Part shown: piece after piece, positions 13,950 through 23,570 of the stretch
How the letters are laid out: the number at the start of each line of letters is the position of its first letter
How positions within the stretch are numbered: position 1 is the stretch's first letter
Assembly: GCA_007922195.1 (NCBI GenBank)
Contig: ML681994.1
Span: forward strand, 50,381,738-50,445,737
Source of the DNA: Podocnemis expansa
Taxonomy: Eukaryota; Chordata; Testudines; Podocnemididae
Length of the DNA stretch: 64,000 nucleotides
Direction of reading: 5' to 3'
The notes under the pieces: generated by a model
Databases searched by the model: none
What the model saw: the letters and a program-made list of their open reading frames with translations, nothing else
What the model was told of the DNA's origin: nothing
Made by a program: the position numbers and the translations under genes

Positions 13950-14205
13950 TTTTAAAATATTGCCCTACTCTCGCAGTACTCTTATTAAACCTCTCATAGT
14001 ATATTTTGTCACTTTTGAACATATCAGTTCTTCAGAAAAGTCCTGTCTTTCCTGGAAACACTTGTTGCATTCCCATATTAGGTGATCAACTGTTTCTTTA
14101 ACCTCACATATGTTATATAATCCAGCTTGGTGTCTATGTAGTAAATACAAATAATCATTCAATCCACAGTGACCAGTTAACAGCCTAATTGTGAGTAAAC
14201 TCATT
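13950..14205 (-). pseudogene. LINE C-terminal region (RNase H-bearing non-LTR element), 3' piece
   Basis: The minus strand reads RLLTGHCGLNDYLYLLHRH, then C-x3-K-ETVDHLIWECNKC, the Cys/His cluster that follows RNase H in I-group non-LTR retrotransposons (normally TGH..LN.Y....C..C...ETV.H...C). The reading frame continues across a nested MITE into 14622-14880: removing the MITE and one ATT leaves the frame open. This is the most downstream piece recognised of one old LINE whose upstream parts lie at 14622-14880, 17865-17964 and 18172-18840. Clade (I, Vingi or R1 type) not resolved. Confidence 0.7.
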
Positions 14206-14621
14206 GGGTATGTCTACACTGTGTGTTTAAGTTGAGTTAAGGGCCCTTAATTTGACTTAAACAAAGCTCTGTCTACATTGCAGGGCAATAAAGTCGACTT
14301 TAGCATCAGGTAACGTCGACTTTATTACTTCCACTCATAAAGTCGACTTTACAGTTAAGAAGACTTTAAGTTGAATTAAGGCAATGTGGACTCACTAAGT
14401 CGACTTAATAAAGTCGACTTAGTGCAGTGGGGCCATTAAGTTGACTTTATAAAGTCAACTTAAGCCAGGGTACCCACTTAAAGTCAACTTTATAAAGTCG
14501 ACTTAATGTACTATGGACTCACTAAGTCAACTTAATAAGGTCTACTTAAAGTCGACTTTAAGTAGACTTTATTAAGTCGACTTAATAAAGTTGACTTAGC
14601 CTTTACAATGTAGGCATACCC
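14206..14621. mobile_element. PIF/Harbinger MITE, AAGTCGACTT type, nested in LINE
   Basis: Ends GGGTATGTCTACACTG and CAATGTAGGCATACCC are inverted repeats. The 3-bp ATT on each side (14203-14205, 14622-14624) fits Harbinger's 3-bp duplication, though TTA/TAA is usual. The inside is almost wholly copies of AAGTCGACTT and AAGTCAACTT in both orientations, giving many GTCGAC sites and strong self-complementarity. 416 bp. It interrupts an otherwise continuous LINE reading frame on the minus strand. Confidence 0.9.
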
Positions 14622-14880
14622 ATTGATCCTTTTATAGCTTGGAGTAGCACATTATCCTCACTTTAGGGGCAAATACTCTTTCCCTCTTTGATCCATAATT
14701 CTTGCCATTCCTTTTGATATCCTTTTAAAACTAAATTTTTAATTCCTTCTTTCTCAAAGAAATCTCTATGTCAATTTCTCCATTTTTAAAAGCAATTTGT
14801 ACTTCCTTATCTACCATTTTGTTTCCAGGTATCCAACATGTATATTGTATATCAATTGTATATCGATGATGCAATAGAAT
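14622..14880 (-). pseudogene. LINE RNase H end and linker, middle piece
   Basis: The minus strand encodes QYTCWIPGNKMVDKEVQIAF, matching the C-terminal end of RNase H (W-x-PGH-x-G-x-x-GN-x-x-AD-x-x-A), followed by a Lys/Glu-rich linker with LKGYQKEWQELWIKEGKS. Stops and small shifts are present. It belongs to the same LINE as 13950-14205. The upstream end is cut by the CR1 beginning near 14895. Confidence 0.65.
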
Positions 14881-14894
14881 GCAAAGACATTCAG

Positions 14895-17864
14895 AGTGAT
14901 TAAATTAGCAGGACAAAGTCTATCTGGCTCAAAATCACATTGGAGAAGAAAGCTACTAGAGTTTCTCCTGGATTAGTGCTTGGGGTGTGTTACAGACTGC
15001 CGGAATCTGATTTGGACATGGATAGAGAACTCTTTAAGGCCTTTAAGGAAGTAAACACTACTGGGAACTGTGTGATTATGGGAGATTTTAACTTCCCAGA
15101 TATAGTCTAGAGGATATGCGCTAGCAGCAATCAAAGGGCCCAAATTTTCTTGGAGGTAAAAGCAGATGAATTTCTCCATCAAGCAGTTTCAAAACCAACA
15201 AGAGGAGACGCGATCTTAGATTTGGTATTAGTCAGTAGTGGGGACCTCATAGAGGAATCAGTTCTAGGGGACAACCTAGGTTCTAGTGATCATGAGCTAA
15301 TCCAATTTAAACTGAATGGAAGGGTAAACAAAAATAAATCTGTGACCAGAGTCTTTGACTTCAAAAGGGCTAACTTCAAAAAATTAAGGGAATTAGCTAG
15401 GGAAGTGGACTGGACAAAAGAATTCATGGATATGAACATCGAGGATGCTTGGAACTGCTTCAAGACAAAGCTGCAGGAACTATCTGAAGCCTCCATTCCA
15501 AAGAAGAGGGAAAAAATTTCAGGCATGGGTTCTAAACCAAGTTGGATGAATGTACATCTTAAACAGGTGATTAGGAGGAAACATAAGGCCTACAAGGAGT
15601 GGAAGTTGGGAGGGATAGGAAAGGAGGACTACCTTTTAGAGGTCAGAGCATGTAGGGATCAAGTGAGGAAGGCCAAAAGCCAAGCAGAGTTGGACCTTGC
15701 AAAGAGAATCAAAACCAATAGTAAAAGGTTCTTTATAAATAGAAAGAAAACAGAGGAGGAGGAGGTTGGACCACTATACACTGAGGATGGGGTAGAGATC
15801 AAGGAAAATCTAGGCATAGCTGAATGTCTAAATAAGTACTTTGCCTCTGTCTTTAATGAGGGTGACGGTGAGACTGGGGGCAGAGGTAGGGCAGCTAATG
15901 GGAATGAGAATGTAGAAGTGGAAATTACCATATCTGAGGTGGAAGCCAAGCTTCAGCAGCTTAATGGAACTAAATCAGGGGGTCCAGATAATCTTCATTC
16001 AAGAATTTTGAAGGAACTTGCACATGAAATTGCCAGCCCTTTAGCAAGGATTTTTAAAGTATCGGTGAACACAGGGATTGTACCTTATGACTGGAAAATT
16101 GCTAATGTAGTCCCTATTTTCAGGAAAAGGAGTAAAAGTGATCCAGGTAACTACAGGCCTGTTAGTTTGACCTCAGCAGTATGCAAGGTCTTGGAGAAAA
16201 TTTTGAAGGACAAGTACTTAAGGATATTGAGGAAAATGGTAACTGTGATAAAATACAACATGGCTTTACAAAAGGTAGATCATGCCTAACCAACCTGATC
16301 TCCTTTTTTGAGAAGGTAACAGATTTTTTGGATAAAGGGAATGCGGTGGACCTAATTTACTTAGATTTCAGCAAGGTATTTGATACAGTTCCACACAGGG
16401 AATTATAAGTTAAATTGGGGGCGATGGAGATTAATATGAAAATAGAAAGCTGGGTAAGGAACTGGTTACAGGGGAGACTACAGAGGGTCATAGTGAAAGG
16501 TGAACTGTCTAGCTGGAAGGAGGTTACTAGTGGAGTTCCCCAAGGATGGGTCCTAGGACCAATCTTATTGAACCTTTTCATTACTGACCTTGGCACAAAA
16601 AGTGGGAATGTGCTAATTAAGTTTGCAGACACCACCAAGCTGGGAGGTATTGCCAATACAGAGGAGGCTTGGGATAGCATACAGAATGATTTGGATGACC
16701 CTGTAAAGTGGGACATTAGAAATAGGATGAAATTCAACAATGGGAAGTGCAAGCTCATGCACTTAGGGACAAATAACAGGAATTTTTCTTATAAGTTGGG
16801 AATGCATCAGCTGGAAGTGACAGGGGAGAAGAAGGACCTCGGCATACTGGTTGATCACAGAATGACAGTGAGTAGCCAATGCGATGTGGCAGTGAAAAAA
16901 GCTAATGCAGTCCTAGTGTGCATCAGAAGGGGTATTTCCAGTGGAGATAGGGAGGTGTTAGTACTGTTATACAAGGCGCTGGTGTGACCTCACTTGGATT
17001 ATTGTGTACAGTTCTGGTCACCCATGTTTAAGAAAGATGAAGTGAAACTGGACCAGGTGCAAGAAGGGCTACAAGGATGATTCATGGAATGGAAAATCTT
17101 CCCTATGAGAGATGACTTAAAGAGCTTGGTTTGTTTAGTCTTCTCAAAAGAAGGCTGAGAGGAGATATGATTGCTCTTTATAAATACATTAGAGGGACGA
17201 ATACAAGGGAGGGAGAAGAATTATTTGAATACTGCGCCAGTGTGGACACAAGAACAAATGGATACACACTGTCCTTCAGAAAATTTAGGTTTGAAATTAG
17301 ATGCAGATTCCTAACCACCAGAGGAGTAAAGTTCTGGAATAGTCTACCAAGGGAAGTGGTGGGCCAAAAACCTTAGGAGCCTTCAAAACCGAGCTTGATA
17401 AGTTTATGGAGGGAATGATATGATGGACAGTGTAGCTTGGCCATTGTCTGTCTTTTACTACTGGTGATGGGTATGATAGTGACCTGGGAAGGGGCATTGG
17501 ATCGAGTGGGTTCTGACATATTACAGAGAAGTTTTTCTTAACTGGCTGTTGTGGACTTGCCCTCATGCTCAGGGTTTAAGAGATCACCATATTTGGGGTT
17601 GGGAAGGAATTTTCCCCCAAGACAGATTGGCTTGGGTGCTGGAATTTTTTTGCCTTCCTCTGTAGCACTGGGCATGGCTCACTTGCTGGTTGATTCTCTG
17701 TATTAAAGTCTTTAAATAATGATTTGAGGACTTTAATAGCTCAGTTATGGGTTTGAGGTTCATTGTAGGAGTGGGTCAGTGAGGTTTTGTGGCCTGCACT
17801 GTGCAGGAGGTCAGACTAGATGATCATATTGGTCCCTTCTGACCTTAGAGTCTATGAGTCTATG
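14895..17864 (+). mobile_element. CR1 LINE, long 5'-truncated copy
   Basis: About 3 kb of CR1: partial endonuclease, complete reverse transcriptase region, C-terminal region and a 3' UTR ending in GTCTATGAGTCTATG (17850-17864). The last 157 bp are nearly identical to bases 1-164. The copy sits inside an older minus-strand LINE whose RNase H text lies on both sides. No duplication is evident, which is common for CR1. Stops and frameshifts (see the coding entry) make it inactive, but its first 379 codons are still open, so it is fairly young. Confidence 0.95.
14950..17376 (+). pseudogene. CR1 ORF2 (endonuclease/reverse transcriptase), broken
   Basis: ORF2 of CR1 nicks target DNA and copies the element's RNA into it. 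The endonuclease part shows GVCYRLPES near 14980 and MGDFNFPDIV near 15080, then a stop (TAG at 15108), and continues with SSDHELIQFKL near 15285. Fingers and palm follow: NYRPVSLTS (16150), then a frameshift near 16220-16250, QHGFTKGRSCLTNLI, YLDFSKVFDTV (catalytic Asp of motif A), a stop at 16406, SGVPQG and VLGP (motif B). Motif C reads FADTTKLGG: the second Asp of FADD is Thr (codon 16631-16633), so the catalytic pair is broken. More stops follow near 16985-17160. The C-terminal part has RGDMIALYKYIRG and FWNSLP. The open segment 15150-16289 (379 codons) begins inside the protein; its Met is not a native start. Confidence 0.93.
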
Positions 17865-17964
17865 TGCTGAAATTCATGCTAGTGCTGTGTTCACGGCTAA
17901 TCATAGTAACTATTTTCTCAAAAACGATATTTAATTTATTATCTCATGCCTGTCTTCTGAGTTG
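17865..17964 (-). pseudogene. LINE RNase H, upstream flank of CR1 insertion
   Basis: The minus strand reads IVFEKIVTMISREHSTSMNF, the middle of an RNase H fold that would lead into the CWIPGN text found on the other side of the CR1 (14622-14880). It lies between the CR1 tail and a Penelope-type insert. Short and diverged, but placed and oriented as expected for one LINE split by the CR1. Confidence 0.5.
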
Positions 17965-18168
17965 CAAAGGGGCAGTTGTGTTAGTCTAGTTCAGTAAAAC
18001 AAAGAAGGAGTCCTGTGGCACTTGAAGACTAGCAAATTTATTTATCCCATGAGCTTTCATGGGAGAAAAGTGTCTGACAAAGTGGGATTTTCTCCATGAA
18101 AGCTCATTTAATAAATAAATTGTGGGTCTAAGTACCACAGGACTCCTTGTTTGTTTTACTGTTTTCTG
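17965..18168. mobile_element. Penelope-type sauropsid repeat, complete fold-back copy
   Basis: The left arm GGAGTCCTGTGGCACTTGAAG with GCAAATTTATTTATCC and ATGAGCTTTCATGG is mirrored by a right arm with CCATGAAAGCTCATTTAATA and AGTACCACAGGACTCCTT. The centre is GTGTCTGACAAAGTGGGAT. The outer left text GGGGCAGTTGTGTTAGTCTAG is typical of this very common sauropsid repeat. Non-coding here. It sits inside the older RNase H LINE. Confidence 0.82.
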
Positions 18169-18171
18169 AGG

Positions 18172-18840
18172 TGTCCCTTTTAATTGTCAGTATGCCTGAT
18201 AATGAATAAAAAAAGATAACAGGTGCAGTAAATCATTGATCCCTTATCCAGTTTATTGCTCTCATTATTCCCAACAATTCTGCTGTCATATGATTACAAA
18301 ATTAGATATTCATTCAATTTTCTTTATCTCCAATGTCAGGTATGAAAAAGGGTGCTTCCAAGTCACTGTTTTTTTCTGCTTAAAATCTCTCAGTATATAC
18401 TTGGCTATGGTAACTCCCTTAACCATACATCAACTCATAAAGTTTATCTGTGATTCTTTTCTCCCCTTTATTTTATTATATAATTCTCAATCCACATTCA
18501 GAGAGCTGATTTTCTGGGTATAATTTACTGCCACATAATTATAGATTTTAATTTCTTCTATTCCTTCTTTTTCATTTAAGACACTTACCCACACTCTAAC
18601 CCTTAGAGTATGAGTGAGTATTTTGTGTCAGGCTACATTTTGTCTGCTTAATTCCCAACATCCCTTATACATTTGTCCAATATTATTATCTGTAGTACTT
18701 GCCTTGACTTTAGCCCAAAGTATCAAAGCTATTGTTTTCCTTTTCAAATTGATAGGTGTATCTCCAGTAGCTATTGGCACTGCACACAGCAGTGCTGTAA
18801 GAAATGCACAAGACGCAATTCATAGTTCTTGAGCTTGAAT
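18172..18840 (-). pseudogene. LINE, region from reverse transcriptase C-terminus into RNase H
   Basis: On the minus strand, about 18830-18640 encodes LRIASCAFLTALLCAVPI then TGDTPINLKRKTIALILWAK, the linker after reverse transcriptase in RNase H-bearing LINEs (normally ALR...GA.R..P..AL....G..PL..RR..LAL.Y). About 18290-18180 encodes TAELLGIMRAINWIRD and VIFFYSLSGI, matching RNase H TAEL..I..AI.WI and VI.SDSLS, with the catalytic Asp of SDS changed to Tyr. Many stops lie between. This is the most upstream part I recognise; nothing similar is seen beyond 18840. Confidence 0.65.
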
Positions 18841-19228
18841 TGACTATGACTTTTTAACTCCTGTTTATTGCAATGTCTTGCTCTTTGTTTATCCTAGGGT
18901 CACTTAACTGAACTCACATGTGGCTCCTCCTGGTGTTAGGGCTGGCTTAGTCCCAAGCTTTTGAGCCCATTGGGCAAGTTAAACTGGTATCCTGCAAAAC
19001 ATTACACCTACACAACGTTGGCAAGAACAGTAGTGAAAAGACAGCTAGAGCAGCTCTACATTAGGTGAGAAATGTCCTGCACAAGACCTCCCTTCTCCTA
19101 CTTTGCCTCTTTCCTTAACCTCTTCTGTAAAAATAAACTGAGGATGAACAGAGTTGAATGTAGCATGAATAAGAGTATTAATTCATTTTAATAGCTGGTC
19201 TAACAACCATTTATATAGTTCATCATCA
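18841..19228. other. Gene-free stretch
   Basis: Nothing recognised. It may include unrecognisable 5' sequence of the adjacent minus-strand LINE. Confidence 0.4.
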
Positions 19229-19236
19229 ATATATGG

Positions 19237-19790
19237 CAGTGGTCCCAATGTTTGTGGCCCAAGGGCCACAAACATCAATTTTACAACCCTGAAAGGCCAC
19301 AAATCTGTCAACTCGTAAAAAATGCATTGGTGTATATACCATTAAGGACTACAAATCACTAAATACTTAAAATAAATATTTGATGCTCATTTTTTATGGT
19401 CACTATTTTACACCTTCAAATTGCCCACAGTTTATCTCACACTCACAGACAAAGCACTAGTGTAGGTGAGTGACTGTCACTACAGACTGAATCATGTCTT
19501 GGCAGCTGAGTCACGGTAGGTGGCCTGCTAATGCAGGCCAAACCAGAAGGCATGGATTTTTAGAGTCCTGTCCTTCCTCAGATATGGTAAGTCCTTGCTG
19601 CTCAGCCAGCAGCACCTCGTCACCTGCCAACCCCCCTACTGCAACCAGACAGAAGGAATTTAGTGGGAGGCTCCACCTGGGTCTTTAGGCAGTGGCTCCC
19701 TTCTGCAGTCAGCAGGAGGGGGAATGGAGGGCCTCTTCAGAAGACCCTGAGGGCCACTTTTGGCCCTCGGGCTATGGTTTGGAACCACTG
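19237..19790. mobile_element. hAT non-autonomous element with 8-bp duplication
   Basis: Left end CAGTGGTCCCAATG, right end ATGGTTTGGAACCACTG. A perfect 8-bp duplication ATATATGG flanks it (19229-19236 and 19791-19798). Subterminal text GTGGCCCAAGGGCCAC on the left and GGCCACTTTTGGCCCTC on the right gives a second inverted pair. 554 bp; the right half is GC-rich. No transposase sequence seen. Confidence 0.93.
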
Positions 19791-19798
19791 ATATATGG

Positions 19799-20346
19799 TG
19801 TTTCCCATTTGACATTGGAGTCATTAAACAAACACATATTGTTTATTAGGGGCAAGGTTACAGTATAGTATTCTTGAAATTAATAAGCAGTTAAAAGCTT
19901 ATTCACATACTAAAAAAAGAAACATTTTCACACTATTGTATTAAATGATAATTCTTCATATTATAGTTCTATACAAAATTAATTGAGATATACCTAGAGG
20001 ATACAAGCTAGTAGAAATATAGGCAGCTAGAAACCCTGTCAACAACCTACATGGTACTTGGTAATAAGATAAATATACTTCTCAGTGCTTGTTTAGATGA
20101 ACATTTACTGTGGGCAAGTGGGGCTGTACATCTACAACACACCCTTGTGCCACACACTAACCATCTGTGTGGGCCCTGCAACCTCTCCCTAAACATTCCC
20201 TAGTGCACTTAAAGCTACTCTTATTTTGAAGTGGAGCAGGTCATCAAGCACTAGGAAACAGTGCATGGCAGCAGGATCCACATGGAAAATTAGGGTATGG
20301 CACACTAGTGTGCTTTAACTACACACCCCAGCTTGTGGCATACCAA
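19799..20346. other. Gene-free stretch
   Basis: No gene or repeat recognised. Confidence 0.45.
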
Positions 20347-21317
20347 GGCTATGTCTACACAAGGATTTTAAATTGAAATAACACTCATTATTTTGATTTT
20401 AAAATGCTTATGTCCAGACAATGTTTCCATATCACAAAATAAGGAGCTGCCTTATTTCAAAATAAGGAAAATCATTTTGATATAATAAAACCTCATTAAA
20501 TATCAAAATGAGGGTTATTTTGAAACTGTGGTTTTGAAATAACCACGTCTGGTTCTGTTATATCAGTATGTCCCATGTAGCAATATAACAATTGACCTTC
20601 CTCCCAGGGTGCATGGCCCTTTGGGTGGAAGTCCCACCCCACCTCAGCACCCTGGCCAGGGAGGGAGGGGAGGTGCAGGGGGGAGCTATGGGGCAAGCTG
20701 GGGCAGCAGAGAAAGCCGGCTGTGGGACCCGTGGTCCCCCCTGCCTGCCAGCAAGCTGGGGCAGTGGGGAAAGCCAGCTCCACACCCCCCATCCCCCTGG
20801 CTTTTGGCAAGTTGGGGAAGTGGGGGAAGCTAGTTGCAGGACCTGTGGTCCCCCTGGCTGCTGGCAAGTCCCCCTTGCAGGGCCAGCCGGTTCTGGGACC
20901 TGCTACTGGGGTGGCAGCTGGAAAGCCCCCCTTATGGGGTCAGCCAGCTGGGAGACCTGCTCCCAGGCAGCTGTTGGGGTGCCCCACGGTCCCTCCACCA
21001 CTGCACCACCAGCAGCAGGGGGTGCAGGGCAAGGGGATACGTGCTCTGGGGGCTTTTTTCCCCTGCCTGGCTCTCCAGGTGAGACCCAGGCAGGGGATTG
21101 GCTGGCAACATGGCCCTGCCAGGGGGCCATGTTGCCACACCTCCCAAGGTGCCCCTCTCCTGAATCAAAATAGCAAGTCCTCTATTAGGACTTGCTATTT
21201 CGATTTGGTGTTTTTCCCTAATTCGATATAAGTTAAATCGAATCAAGGATTTTATTTCAAATTAGCTTATTTTGTTTTAACTTAAATCAAAATAAGCATG
21301 TACGTGTAGATATAGCC
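20347..21317. mobile_element. PIF/Harbinger non-autonomous element, 971 bp, TTGAAATAA type
   Basis: Left end GGCTATGTCTACAC and right end GTGTAGATATAGCC are inverted repeats. The flanks are CAA (20344-20346) and TAA (21318-21320), a TAA duplication with one change. Both outer parts carry ATTTTGAAATAA and AAATCAAAATAA motifs. The left internal module CTTCCTCCCAGGGTGCATGG lies at about 20599-20618. The right module CACCTCCCAAGGTGCCCCTC is followed by stem-loop AAATAGCAAGTCCTC/GAGG-type ACTTGCTATTTC at 21164-21207. Open frames on both strands in the core are products of GC-rich repeat sequence, not genes. Confidence 0.9.
20695..20976. repeat. GC-rich minisatellite, about 57 bp x 5, inside a Harbinger element
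   Basis: Degenerate units begin AAGCTGGGGCAG, AAGCTGGGGCAG, AAGTTGGGGAAG, AAGTCCCCCTTG and AAAGCCCCCCTT at spacings of about 56-58 bp, with GGACC(C/T)GTGGTCCCC near the middle of units 1 and 3. It accounts for the 74-193 codon open frames in this region. Confidence 0.75.
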
Positions 21318-21320
21318 TAA

Positions 21321-22889
21321 CTGTTTATCCAGACCAGCCTCCAATCTCTGTCTTCACTGAAGACTTTCTTGGCTAATCCATGTGGGAATGATCATTAAAT
21401 AGTAGATAGGATGTTGAGGTGTCCGTAGTGATAACAAAACATTTGCAAGCACGTGTACGAAATATGACACCTGTTTGCACAAGGTCAAGTGGCTAGCTGG
21501 TTATTGTTAAGTCCTTAATATTCCTACAGCACCCCTTCTGTAGCTACTCTCTTCCCTGCTCTGCCATTTTGTTACATAGCAGGTGTTTAACAGGATCTAG
21601 ATTCAAAAGCATTTTTTGGCTACTGCCATAATCCTCTGTGTGCACTATAGCTTTCAATTTGCATTGTAGCTGCATGACATTCAGCAAGATTCTTAATGCT
21701 ATATCCACTCAGATACTCCTGTGTCACAAAGGCTCATTGTCAAAACACAATTTACTTTGATGGCCTTGAGGTATAGTAGCACTGGTTACAGGCTTCTTCC
21801 TGTTTCTCATTCTGAAGCCACTATGTGGGGAAAATCTCTCCCATGGACCATCTCCTATTTCTCACCCCACTAGTCCTACAAACATTTATTGCTTTCTTCT
21901 TAAAACATTCTGCATTTTCCGAGAAAGGGCCCTTTTGTCAGTTGTGTGTCCCTTGAAAACATGTTAAAGGCATGGGAGTAAAAGACATACATGACATGTG
22001 GAAGACTGAAAATAGTATCCCACCCTAACAATGGAGCTCAATAATTGTCTTGCAAAAGCAACATATCATTACTTATACTCTAAATGGTATAGTACCTAAA
22101 AAGGCAGTTTTCTAAATTCTGATTCATCTAACTGTAAGTGGCTGTGCTTCAAGTGCTAGTGAATAAAAAATAATTTGCATAAACTTTTTAGAATTTCACA
22201 TCTGCTTCTCCTGAATTAGAATAGAAAAAAATTACATAAAAATCAGCCTGATGATTTGTTCAAAAGAAAAATCAAACCAAAGCCAAATAATTCTTGAGCT
22301 AACTTTTGGTGATTCTCTCTCATTTTGTCATGTCTTTGCATTTTCTTCAAGGACCAATAGCCAAAGTACTGAACTAGCTCATTAAAGGTGTCTCTCACAT
22401 TACTTCCATTCATACCAAAACACGAAGTACCAGTCAAGAAACTCAGATGAACACAATGAAAAGTAAGATTTCTGTGAATTAAGTGTAGCAATGTTTGACT
22501 GAGTCTGTGTATGTGTCTCCTTGCCAACTGGCATCCGGACAGAGCCACAAGTGGAATATTATATGTATCAAATTTTTTTTGGAACAGTCTATTTGTCTCA
22601 TAAATGTCATGTTTTTCATGTGCATCCCTAGTTAGAGGTACCTGTTCACAGAGATATGTAATCATATTCAAACCCACTGTTTAGTGTGGTGCCTGTCATT
22701 ACTATGTTTGATGCATTTTAAATACTATGACAACTTGTTGACAATAGGAGACAAAATGTGGTAATTTAGTACAGCTGTTTCAGTGTGAAAAGTGTCAACA
22801 ACATTTGAGCCTTTTTATTTTAGTGTTGTCAGTCAAAAAAGTCCATTCTAACAAACATATGAACATGCCCTGAAAGAATGATTGTTCAT
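21321..22889. other. Gene-free stretch with one unrecognised open frame
   Basis: No transposon recognised. The minus strand at 22243-22677 is open for 144 codons in AT-rich DNA; I do not recognise the product. There is no nearby splice-like or paralogous sequence in the window, and chance can produce one such frame in 64 kb. Confidence 0.4.
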
Positions 22890-23115
22890 AACAGAACAAA
22901 CAAGGAGTTCTGTGTCACTTTTAAAAACTAAAAAAATTCATTTGTTGCATAAGCTTTCATGGGCATAATCTCACTTCATCAGATGAATGAAATGGAAAAT
23001 ATAGCACGTAGGCGGTAAATATATAGATACAGAGAAGATACAGAGAGCTACAACGTTAATTCAAAACAACCCTACGGGGATAGAATGCCTATCTCTTTAA
23101 AGCAAATAAAGAGTT
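22890..23115 (-). mobile_element. Penelope-type repeat, left arm and inner flank
   Basis: AACAAGGAGTTCTGTGTCAC, TTGCATAAGCTTTCATGGGC and CACTTCATCAGATGAATGAA match the left arm of this family. On the minus strand the segment 22945-22982 has hammerhead-like core text: CTGATGA (22976-22982), a stem, GAAA (22955-22958) and GCTTATGC (22947-22954). The sequence after 22990 resembles the inner part of longer copies; where it stops is unclear. Confidence 0.7.
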
Positions 23116-23256
23116 TGGATTCAAACTGTGGAATAAGAAGACAGAAGCTGAGAAGGGTGATTTAAGGGAAATTAAGGTAATTCACACACAGCAAGGTAAT
23201 TTCCCTTAAATCACCCTTCTCAGCTTCTGCCTTCCTATTCCACAATTTGAATCCAA
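23116..23256. repeat. Long inverted repeat (60-bp arms, 21-bp loop)
   Basis: Left arm 23116-23175 and right arm 23197-23256 are reverse complements with about four mismatches; the inner 25 bp around GAGAAGGGTGATTTAAGGG match perfectly. It would form a strong hairpin. It abuts the Penelope-type copy and could be its inner part duplicated head to head. Confidence 0.9.
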
Positions 23257-23570
23257 TTTTTTTTGTTAAAATGTCTACAAGACAGTTTATTCTATGTAAC
23301 CTGCACATGACTCACATCTCTCTGCCTTTCCCACATCTTTCTCTTTTTTTTTAATAGTAACAGCCTTTTGTGTTATTTCATCCATAGAATATGTAAGGCA
23401 ACAATCTTAAAATTGTGACTGGCCCTAACTCCTTAAGTCAATTAGACATAACAATCTGAACAGCAAAGAGATAAGGAAATATGAGCATTACTAATGTACA
23501 TTTCAAATGTAACTTTTACATCACTTTATATTTCTAGCATAAAGTATAGTTTATTTTGTGTCTTTCACAT

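Noticed and set aside
20496..21246. Several overlapping open frames up to 193 codons on both strands
   Set aside because: They lie in the GC-rich minisatellite of a Harbinger non-coding element, overlap on both strands and encode Gly/Pro/Ala-rich repeats.
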